From: Actinidia chinensis
Lineage: Eukaryota; Streptophyta; Magnoliopsida; Ericales; Actinidiaceae
Assembly: GCA_009663005.1 (NCBI GenBank)
Contig: VIGQ01000207.1
Coordinates: 77,501 to 92,500 of the forward strand
Direction: 5' to 3'
Length of the DNA: 15,000 bases
Below the pieces are notes generated by a model. It was given only the letters and a program-made list of their open reading frames with translations, did not search any database and was not told the DNA's origin. Positions 8,479-15,000 of the stretch are shown piece by piece. Each line of letters starts with the position of its first letter. Positions within the stretch are counted from its first letter, which is position 1. The position numbers were made by a program, and so were the translations under genes.

Positions 8479-8599
8479 CCAATGCTTAAGAATTGGCAGC
8501 TTCCCCGATGCAGTTCACAAAGTACGGCAACAGATAATTGAGCGCATATACTTGTGCATGCTATCTCAGTGCCAAGCCATAGTTAGGAAGTTCTATTAA
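8479..8599 (+). other. Candidate terminal exon, family not recognised
   Basis: A good plant acceptor (T/C-rich tract ending CAG at 8476-8478) opens a 39-codon frame, 8480-8596, stop TAA at 8597-8599. It begins QCLRIGSFPDAVHKVRQQII and continues as a charged, helix-like segment with few low-complexity residues. AT-rich sequence follows, as in a 3' UTR. A possible upstream donor, AAG|GTATGC near 8366-8372, is not in a phase that joins cleanly. No family is recognised; it could be a degraded host exon or chance. Confidence 0.28.
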
Positions 8600-9246
8600 T
8601 AAGTTATGGCAGAGGCAGATAATGTTAAGATGAATTGACTAACGTTAATTCTGATGGATTATGTCCCACAGATCGTAACCATTGAAGATATGCCTTGTAG
8701 CAGCTGCTTTTAGTATATCGTAAGACCAATTCGCAACAGCACGAAAACTTCCTACCTATTTCCAACGAGCTTTGTATTGCCTCCAATCTATATTTTTTGG
8801 TCTTTACATTTTATATGTAAATTAAATAAATACTGTAGGAAATGTCCTGTGCCAATATACCATTTTTCAAATATTCCCAAAATTTGAGTGGAGAATATAA
8901 ATTCATTTGATTAATGGTCAAAGCAAAGCAGCTGGCACTGGCAGCAATGCCATACTATTTAATCAAAAATTGGATAGGACTCAAAAATTGAAATACAACC
9001 AAGGATACGTCCCATGTCTTTATATAGTATTACTACCAATGATATTCTATCACATAAATTTTGAATACAATGTGGTGGGTAGTGGGCTCAGTTGGAGTAG
9101 GTTTGCCGCCATTGGGCCGTAATGGTGTTTTCTAATTAGTAGATGATACCCACGAAAGATGATGTATTAACAGTTGTACTCAAAAAACTCACCCTCGGTT
9201 GGACTTCATGTTCAGTGGGAATTGTATCCCCTGTTTCATTTCGATA
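8600..9246. other. Non-coding stretch, no gene recognised
   Basis: AT-rich with stops in all frames. The 71-codon frame at 8907-9122 (+) has no recognised motif and no initiation or splice context. A possible 3' UTR of the candidate segment at 8479-8599 would lie at the start. Confidence 0.5.
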
Positions 9247-9262
9247 CTCTCTCTCTCTCTCT
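9247..9262 (+). repeat. (CT)8 microsatellite
   Basis: Eight uninterrupted CT units (GA on the other strand), a common plant dinucleotide repeat. It keeps two overlapping frames open (9143-9349 and 9199-9432) that are otherwise unremarkable. Confidence 0.95.
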
Positions 9263-9854
9263 TCATATTTATTTACCCATTGCCAGAGAACTTCCAAGTT
9301 CTTAATTTCCCAAATTTTAATTCATTATCTTTCTGTTTTCAATTGTTGAAAAAGCAGGAGTATGTTGTCCTAACTGGGATTGTATGCTCATACTTTACTT
9401 TTTCCTTGACTCGATCTGCTTGCAAGGGATAAAGCGGGGCCTAAGGTCCGTTTGTTTGAGTGAAACCTATAATGCAGGTAATTCATTAGGCAAGGGTTTA
9501 GTGGGGTTAGTTGGTTTAGGGTGGATTGGTAACTTGGTAGTCTCCCTCACCTCAAACAAGGGATGCAGTTCGAGATGTATTATTCAAATCAGGAGCAGTT
9601 TGACAGATCAGTGTAATGATAGCGCTCAGCCTCGGTTTCCACTTGACCAGAATCTATTCCTTGTGCAGTTGGCATTTGACCATCCCTTACACTAACTATC
9701 TCCACCAGGAATTTTAAGAACATACGAAGCTGCTTAAATTGTCACACTTGGCACTATATAAGCAACCATCTTAACCATATCAATTGCTGTAACACACCAG
9801 CTCAGATAACTAACCCAACATTTCAATTGTATGCAGGCACGGTACATCACACAA
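9263..9854. other. Non-coding stretch with isolated promoter-like motif
   Basis: No gene recognised. GGTCCGTTTGTTTGAGTGAA at 9445-9464 resembles the outer end of plant hAT-type miniature elements, but no inverted partner was found nearby. CTATATAAGC at 9754-9763 is a good TATA-like sequence, though nothing downstream on the + strand looks like a first exon. Confidence 0.4.
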
Positions 9855-9873
9855 GCGCACACGCGCGTGCGCA
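9855..9873. repeat. Alternating purine/pyrimidine palindromic tract
   Basis: GCGCACACGCGCGTGCGCA alternates purine and pyrimidine at every position and is symmetric: GCGCAC at 9855-9860 is the reverse complement of GTGCGC at 9867-9872. CG and CA/TG steps of this kind are the classic Z-DNA-prone composition. It stands out as a GC-rich island in AT-rich surroundings and is followed closely by (GA)6. Confidence 0.85.
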
Positions 9874-9882
9874 GATAGATAT

Positions 9883-9894
9883 AGAGAGAGAGAG
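9883..9894 (+). repeat. (AG)6 microsatellite
   Basis: Six AG units directly after ATAGATAT, close to the alternating tract at 9855-9873. Together these make a compound simple-sequence locus. Confidence 0.9.
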
Positions 9895-10614
9895 GATGAT
9901 TAATATCAATTGACTGATTAGTACCCATCTGAATCTCAAAATGATGATGGCCTAGCTAGGCCACAGGCCAGGTTTTGATTACCATTTAAAATATGCTCCA
10001 TCCCCCCCAAGGGCTGTGTTCTCAAGCAAGAAAATGAATCAGTTTGCCTTGAAAACATAATGGAGTTGAATGTTAAAAATTTAGAGGAAATATAAAGCAT
10101 CATGACAAATCCATCATAGCTAGTCACTCTACTACGTACTTTTTTATCCACTTACGATGCTCCACTCCTGATTTTAGAAACCCGCTCACGAAATATATTA
10201 GACAAAAAAAATTACAAACACACACTCGGCATTCCAGAAATAACACAACTCTGATCCCAATGAAGATTAAGAGGCAGAGAAACCAGGGTTTTGTTCATAA
10301 TGATAAAATCGGGTACCTAAGACCTGGCACTATTCCCAAATAAGTAGAAGAAAACCCACCGAAGGGCGTAGTTATCAATGAAGTAGTATTTCCAAACTCC
10401 TATGGCTCCCTTTTTAAGATAGGTGGAATCACGGACACCATCAAGAACGTATCAAACAGCCATGAGAACATAAAGCCCAGCTCTGCAAGACAATAAGAAT
10501 TTAGAATCTTGAACATTTTCACAGTTTCTGAACAAATCAGTATGTAACTATAAGTAATATCGCCTTTAGTAGGGAACCTAGAGGTTTAACTATTAGCAAT
10601 CAGTTTTTTATTAC
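9895..10614. other. Non-coding stretch, no gene recognised
   Basis: AT-rich. The 71-codon frame at 9936-10151 (-) shows no recognised motif. If the - strand segment at 10615-10782 is an exon, its following intron would run leftward through this stretch. Confidence 0.45.
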
Positions 10615-10782
10615 CTTCAAGAATTGGGACTTTTTGAGAATATTCACAATCTGTACAAAGGATGGTCCATAACAACTTGATTCAGTATTTTCTTTTTCTC
10701 TAGCATCAAATGACCCACGCAAAGAAGAATAAACAGAATCGAAGTAATACACCATAAAATCAGAATCCGTACCCATGGACAT
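10615..10782 (-). other. Candidate first or internal exon on the - strand, family not recognised
   Basis: Reading leftward, ATG at 10782-10780 opens 56 clean codons beginning MSMGTDSDFMVYYFDSVYSS and ending KKSQFLK, directly followed by a donor-like GTAATA in phase 0 (AAG|GTAATA at 10615/10614). Residue composition is varied and not driven by homopolymers, which is more coding-like than most open frames nearby. Just upstream of the ATG the same frame has a stop (TAA about 27 bases before it), so it could be a true start. The + strand of this stretch is also partly open. No protein family is recognised. Confidence 0.3.
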
Positions 10783-11417
10783 TGCAAGATCGCAGTTTAC
10801 TTTTTAGCCGATCCATATATAAAATATAAGGTCCATCAGCGAAACGGCTACCATGAAGTGTTGGACCTTCTCTCGTTGGAAAGAATGGTGAGAACTTCCA
10901 AGTACAACACAAGCACTGATGTTTTTATGATGAGTATTGTGGAGGAGTTACGTAACGCTGCTTAAGACTACCTCACGATACTGGCTCGTTCCGGCCCTAA
11001 CCGTTTTCTTGATGTCATTTTTTGGGTTCTTCCTTTCATGAAACTTTCGCATGATTATTTTTGTCATGGGCTGATTCAATAGCATCCCGCTGGGCTTGTG
11101 CCCTCCATATCTTTGTATTAGAAATTCTGCAGCTTGATTCTTCTTCGGAAGCCTCCCTACTAATGGCAAGTCGTTTAAAGGAGTCCCCTAATGATTCTGG
11201 GAAATATAGCTGCACTTTAAGGGCACAATTACGGACAATTTCAGAAATTCAAAGAAATACATATATCTTTCAATACTGCAATAGAAAAATCAGAATAAGA
11301 AACAATACAGATATACCTATAAGATCACCAATTGTCCCCAAACCTTTCTCTTAATTTTTTTTTTAAAAACGATAAACATATCAAGCTTTATAACAGTTCA
11401 GAACAACGTTTTTTAAT
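10783..11417. other. Stretch with weak coding-like relics, no gene recognised
   Basis: On the + strand a frame open from about 10712 to its stop near 10964 ends SLERMVRTSKYNTSTDV and a few more codons. Another, at 11061-11354, begins MSWADSIASRWACALHIFVL at a non-ATG start and contains ASRLKESPNDSG. The - strand is open at 10948-11169. None shows a motif I can name, and no consistent splice structure joins them. They could be remains of a host gene or of an unrecognised transposon gene. Confidence 0.3.
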
Positions 11418-11510
11418 CTCAAATATACAATAACGTCTCCAAAACAATTATTACATCATCTCCAATCAAATTAATAATACAAAAGATCAAAATCTAAGAT
11501 CTCCAAATCC
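11418..11510 (+). repeat. AT-rich tandem duplication, copy 1
   Basis: Starts CTCAAATATACAAT and ends TCTCCAAATCC. It pairs with 11520-11610 at an offset of 102 bp, direct orientation, with shared blocks CTCCAAA, TTACA, ATCATCTCCAA and CTAAGATC. The copies differ by several single-base gaps. Confidence 0.88.
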
Positions 11511-11519
11511 CTATTTTCC

Positions 11520-11610
11520 CTCAAATATACAATATAGTCTCCAAAGAAATATTACAATCATCTCCAAACAAATACTAATACAAAGATAAATACTAAGATC
11601 ATCCAAATCT
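11520..11610 (+). repeat. AT-rich tandem duplication, copy 2
   Basis: Second copy of the 102-bp direct duplication, separated from the first by CTATTTTCC. Neither copy is coding. The composition (A/T with regular CTCCAAA words) suggests origin by slippage or unequal exchange in a simple-sequence background. Confidence 0.88.
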
Positions 11611-12131
11611 ACCACCGACGATCTTTGAGTCTCGTACGACCCGACTCCACGTCGATCTCAAACACGATAACCGACCAGTTGATGTGTCCTCTCATAGCAC
11701 GTCAATATACTAATTTTCATATGAATCGGCGTTGATGCACCATTATTTTTTCGTATCAAAATAGTACTCCTTAATGTGGGAACACATCACTCACTTGGTA
11801 GCCATCACTCTCTCTCTCATGGTGCGAAATGTATTCAGCGGTATGTCCCCAAAGCTTTAGTGTTAGGAAATGAACCCAACATTGTATATACAACTTCTGA
11901 ACCCTCTCCACGCGCAAACTATGTCTGCACGTGGAGAGATACGAACATCAAACAATCAGGGAATAAAACCATGTCAACGAAGAAGCATAGAAGGAGACTG
12001 CAAACATGTAGTGGGGACTTTTTAGGTATAACCAAAAATTAATGAAAAAAAGTCGGTACTCATTTTTTGGCATACCCGGTACGTATATGGTAAGTACCAG
12101 TACCCAATATGGTTGTACAACAGCTTTTTTG
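11611..12131. other. Non-coding stretch with short inverted repeats
   Basis: No gene recognised. It contains a (CT)n run at 11808-11818, the 9-bp inverted repeat at 11904-11938 and repeated GTAC-type words at 12057-12110 (GGTACTC, GGTACG, AGTACCAGTACCC). Open frames at 11776-12042 (+) and 11948-12151 (-) overlap and lack motifs. Confidence 0.5.
11904..11938. repeat. 9-bp inverted repeat with G-box
   Basis: CTCTCCACG (11904-11912) and CGTGGAGAG (11930-11938) are perfect reverse complements around a 17-base loop. The right arm overlaps CACGTG at 11928-11933, the core of the plant G-box bound by bZIP and bHLH factors. Regulatory function is not shown, since no gene is identified next to it. Confidence 0.7.
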
Positions 12132-12151
12132 TTGAAGTATCCATACTTCAA
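12132..12151. repeat. Near-perfect 20-bp palindrome
   Basis: TTGAAGTAT (12132-12140) and ATACTTCAA (12143-12151) are perfect reverse complements separated by CC. A short hairpin could form. A T-run (CTTTTTTG) lies just to the left rather than after it. Confidence 0.8.
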
Positions 12152-12764
12152 TGGTCACGCAATGAACCAACTCTTTTCCATGGAGGCTTCTACATACACT
12201 ATTTTCATTAGGTCAAACAGCTAGAGAGAGAAAAAACATGCCTTATATCCTCAGATATAATCTGTTTACAACATGGAAAGAAGAAAAAGGAAAACTCTGA
12301 TATTTCACATGAAAGCATGTTTAGGATATTATTGTAGTCAGGTTTTTTAAATATTTTAGTCCTTTATTTGTGTTTTTTTAATTAAAGATTTTCTGGACAG
12401 AGAATTAATGTTCTTATCATAGGTTCTCATATTTGGTCAAAGTTTGTTATTCTTGAATTAAAGAAAAATAGAAAGCCTAGGCCTAACTGGGACTAGAATA
12501 TTTGTAGATACTAAATAACATCTTAGTTTCCTAAATTTTTAAGTCCAAGACTTTGTAGACTAAGAGTCTGTGGCTTTCAAAAAAACTGGATGTACTCTTC
12601 CTTTCATGGAAAAATTGGAATATGAGAATTTGATATTGTGTTTTGTGTGAATTTTTGCCCTAACTCCATTGTGAGGGTATTGTATTTATTGTTTCACAAG
12701 CATTCAGACAGTTCAGGTTATATCCAACAGCACCTGAGACCCTTTCCAATCATGTCCAATCACA
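12152..12764. other. Non-coding stretch, no gene recognised
   Basis: AT-rich with stops in all frames. CCTAGGCC-type palindromic words occur near 12477-12484. Nothing resembles a gene or transposon end. Confidence 0.5.
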
Positions 12765-12784
12765 AAACCCTAACAAAAACCCTA
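12765..12784 (+). promoter_or_regulatory. Paired telo-box motifs
   Basis: AAACCCTA occurs at 12765-12772 and again at 12777-12784, twelve bases apart. Two CCAAT words lie 15-30 bases upstream (CCAATCATGTCCAATC). Telo-boxes are known plant cis elements in promoters and 5' UTRs of ribosomal-protein and other translation-related genes, and they also recruit Polycomb. No open frame follows convincingly, so this is a motif call only. A relic of interstitial telomeric repeat is another reading, but there are just two units. Confidence 0.45.
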
Positions 12785-13798
12785 GATTTTAAAAACCGAT
12801 TATTGTTATTAAACAGCAAACTCCGCCTAACAAAAATAAGAAATTTAAAATGCAAGCACTAATTGTAAAACAAATGCATCCAACCAAATGTAGGCAACTA
12901 GTAGTTATCAGTTGCTCTTCCATAAAATTTGAGGAAGATGTTTACACCAAGGACAAAACTAATAGGGCTATGAGAGTTTAAAGATCAAATGTATCACCCT
13001 GATTTTTGACCAATCACTTTGGTGCAACTATAGAGAATAAGATAAGAATAGGTTCACGCCCCTTGACCCTATGGACAAGTGCATCGAAGCCTGGTCTCGC
13101 TTTGGCTAAGCGGCTTTTTCTCTTCTACAAAAGATTTTTGTCCTTAGTGAAACTTTTCATCTTCCGCTCAAAAAATTTTACTTTCCAATTCGTTTTGAAT
13201 ATAGGATCGGAAAATTAAAAAAAAAAAGGATGGTCATATTTGAATAAAACCATAAGCAACAAATAAGTAAAATATTGAGATTTTGCTTATTGATCTCTTT
13301 TCAAATAATTTCTTTTTTACTTTGGTGATTTTTCCTGATCTAACCCAAATAAGAGGCGATTAATGGGTTTTGGGGTGGGTTGCAACTATGACCATCTTGT
13401 GGCTCAATAAGGATCCAATTTTTTTGATGATGTCACAGATCCACACGAAAATCAGTCTTCTTGAGCTAATATATTGGAACATCATCAAAAGCCAGAATAT
13501 GATTTCCCAAATCACCAATACTTAAGATTTCAGAATACTACAACAATCTACCTCCTGAAATCCCAGACTCGTTTGGCATAAAGGGAAATTCCATTTAAAC
13601 TAGTCCTCAGACACTTCATTATGTTGGCTTAATCTCAAACCAACAAATATCATTGGACCTCGAAATAAGAAAGCTTTTTCCTGTTTTCAAATTATTGTCC
13701 GCCATCTTTGATATTCCCTCCAATCTTTGTTTCTCGCTCATGATCGAAACGGTAAAAAGGTCAAATAATTATCATACTTGTTGTCTATTCATTTGCAG
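12785..13798. other. Non-coding stretch, no gene recognised
   Basis: AT-rich. The frame at 13006-13218 (+) ends in a Phe/Lys-rich tail over A/T runs and has no motif. A T-rich run ending TATTCATTTGCAG at 13786-13798 is a good splice-acceptor look-alike. Confidence 0.5.
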
Positions 13799-13852
13799 GA
13801 TCAAAGAAAATTCCACCAAAGTCAAAAGCTAATCAACAAATATCCACGAAAG
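13799..13852 (+). other. Candidate small exon, family not recognised
   Basis: A 54-nt segment between a good acceptor (TTGTTGTCTATTCATTTGCAG) and a donor-like AAAG|GTAAAC. One frame reads SKKIPPKSKANQQISTK, a Lys/Ser/Pro-rich low-complexity piece. The length is a multiple of three. The lysine-rich reading is common in AT-rich DNA, and the neighbouring candidate (13974-14148) lies on the other strand, so at most one of the two is likely real. Confidence 0.2.
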
Positions 13853-13973
13853 GTAAACATTACCAGTTGAGTCATTTGTAGCATCAACAAATGAAGCACA
13901 TTGCACACTTAAACATCTGAGACTTTTCGAATGCCTAATCTTCTCATGAATGCAACCAGCCCACAAGTTATAC

Positions 13974-14148
13974 CTTTCAAATGAGTAGCATTCATATAAT
14001 TTTCCATGCCTAGGAAACCTGAAACTTTCTTAGAAATAAGAACAACACCGGCCCTGTGCAGTAGGTGGTAGAAGATACTTGATGGGCTATAACCATCAAT
14101 CCAGACAAAGTCATCTTTATTCAATAAGCAGGCACAGTGATCAAATTG
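13974..14148 (-). other. Candidate internal exon on the - strand, family not recognised
   Basis: Reading leftward from an AG at 14150-14149, 58 clean codons begin QFDHCACLLNKDDFVWIDGY and end MNATHLK, followed by the donor-like AAAG|GTATAA (exon edge 13974). Without splicing the frame continues to a stop near 13909. Composition is varied (Trp, Cys, His, Gly present, no homopolymer runs), making it one of the most protein-like stretches outside the retrotransposon. The acceptor has only a weak pyrimidine tract. No family is recognised. Confidence 0.3.
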
Positions 14149-15000
14149 CTAACTGAGCTTTAATACAATCAAGGAGAATAAAGCTGCAACAAATAATGCA
14201 AACCACGATTAAATATATACAGAAGAGAATAACTTGCATTACTCTTCGAAAGAGAAGGATAAATTAGTATAATATTCATAATGCTGCTCCAAAGTCTTCA
14301 CAATTTTACAGCATACCAGTTCAAACTAACATCAGAAATTTTATTTTCGGCGGTCGGGAATTAAAGATAGAGGCTTTCCCAATACAAGGATAAATTCACA
14401 ATCACCACAATTTTGCAAAAACAATCTTTTCATCAACCCTCTCGGTGATTCAACACTGCTACCAACACCACATCGTATTCTCCGAATCAGATTCTAGAAG
14501 TTCCAAACGCAACATGAATTATAAAGTTGTGAAGAACCATTCCGTTACTGTATGGTCCATTTTTCCTCCTTTCTAGTAATTGGGTTTGTCCATTTACATA
14601 GAACAAAGAAACAAAAACAATATTGTAACATAAGACAGAAAATTCCTTATTTCTTCAATGTATTTGTACCCATGTGTTGCGAACAGGAAACAGCCCTCCT
14701 ATTGAAACTATAGGACACCAATGCAGCGCAAAGCCACTCTAAGTTTTTTAAAATAGCATGATTTAATTAAAAACACAAAAGCCATCAGAGGAATTCAAAT
14801 TGAACAAAGCATGTTTGATAGCTTGTATCGAATCCATTGCACAGTAAAAAACCGAACGCCCATAACAAAAGAAATAAGTAGTCAAAGTACCCCTATAGGA
14901 GAAGAGGTGGGCCTTGGCTAAATACTTTTTCTAGAGAGAGGAATGGAGAGAGAAACGAAACTTGTTACTTTGAAATGAAAATAGGTACGTATCCATCTCT
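14149..15000. other. Right end of window, no gene recognised
   Basis: AT-rich non-coding DNA. TCTAGAGAGAGGAATGGAGAGAGAAACG at 14931-14958 is a purine-rich (GA) stretch. Nothing resembles a gene or transposon end. Exons of a gene lying mainly beyond the window cannot be excluded. Confidence 0.45.

Noticed and set aside
9445..9464. hAT-type miniature-element terminus (GGTCCGTTTGTTTGAG)
   Set aside because: No inverted copy of the end and no target duplication found within the following kilobase.
9754..9763. TATA-box promoter
   Set aside because: Isolated motif in AT-rich DNA with no first exon or coding sequence downstream.
12765..12784. Interstitial telomeric repeat array
   Set aside because: Only two CCCTA-containing units with irregular spacing. 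Telo-box motifs are the simpler description.
1..15000. Bacterial-type operon, defence system, tRNA or rRNA genes
   Set aside because: No long uninterrupted frames, no ribosome-binding sites preceding genes, and no cloverleaf or rRNA sequence recognised. The window is plant-like.

Overview
This window reads as nuclear DNA of a flowering plant. It is AT-rich, has no dense operon-like coding, carries plant-type repeats, and contains one full-length but dead Ty1/copia LTR retrotransposon whose primer-binding site matches plant initiator tRNA-Met. The species cannot be fixed from the sequence.

Left flank (1-1086): host DNA without a recognisable gene. A tRNA-like B-box motif and its surroundings at about 303-440 suggest a decayed SINE.

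Retrotransposon (1087-6525): two ~200-bp LTRs (1087-1284 and 6324-6525) begin with the same TGTTGGAATTAAAG. They are bounded by a matching AAAACC target-site duplication at 1081-1086 and 6526-6531. The PBS (1285-1297) abuts the 5' LTR and the polypurine tract (6312-6323) abuts the 3' LTR. Inside, in order on the + strand, are a C-rich leader, a gag relic with a broken CCHC knuckle, aspartic protease (DSG), integrase, reverse transcriptase (LVDD in place of YVDD) and RNase H. Integrase before reverse transcriptase is the copia (Pseudoviridae-type) order. All domains are recognisable only as short in-frame pieces joined by frameshifts and stops, so no functional protein can be made from this copy.

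Right flank (6532-15000): mostly non-coding, AT-rich host DNA. It has two locally duplicated blocks (period ~165 bp at 7299-7617, ~102 bp at 11418-11610), a Z-DNA-prone alternating purine/pyrimidine tract (9855-9873), short inverted repeats, microsatellites and a pair of telo-box motifs (12765-12784). Several short open segments lie between plausible GT/AG splice signals (+ strand 7096-7167, 8479-8599, 13799-13852; - strand 10615-10782, 13974-14148). I do not recognise any protein family in them, and they lie on both strands, so at most some can be real exons.

No new biological system could be supported. The most notable general signal is that differences between duplicated copies (LTR versus LTR, tandem copy versus tandem copy) include about as many one-base indels as substitutions. 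That is unusual for neutral decay and raises the possibility of residual long-read sequence error.
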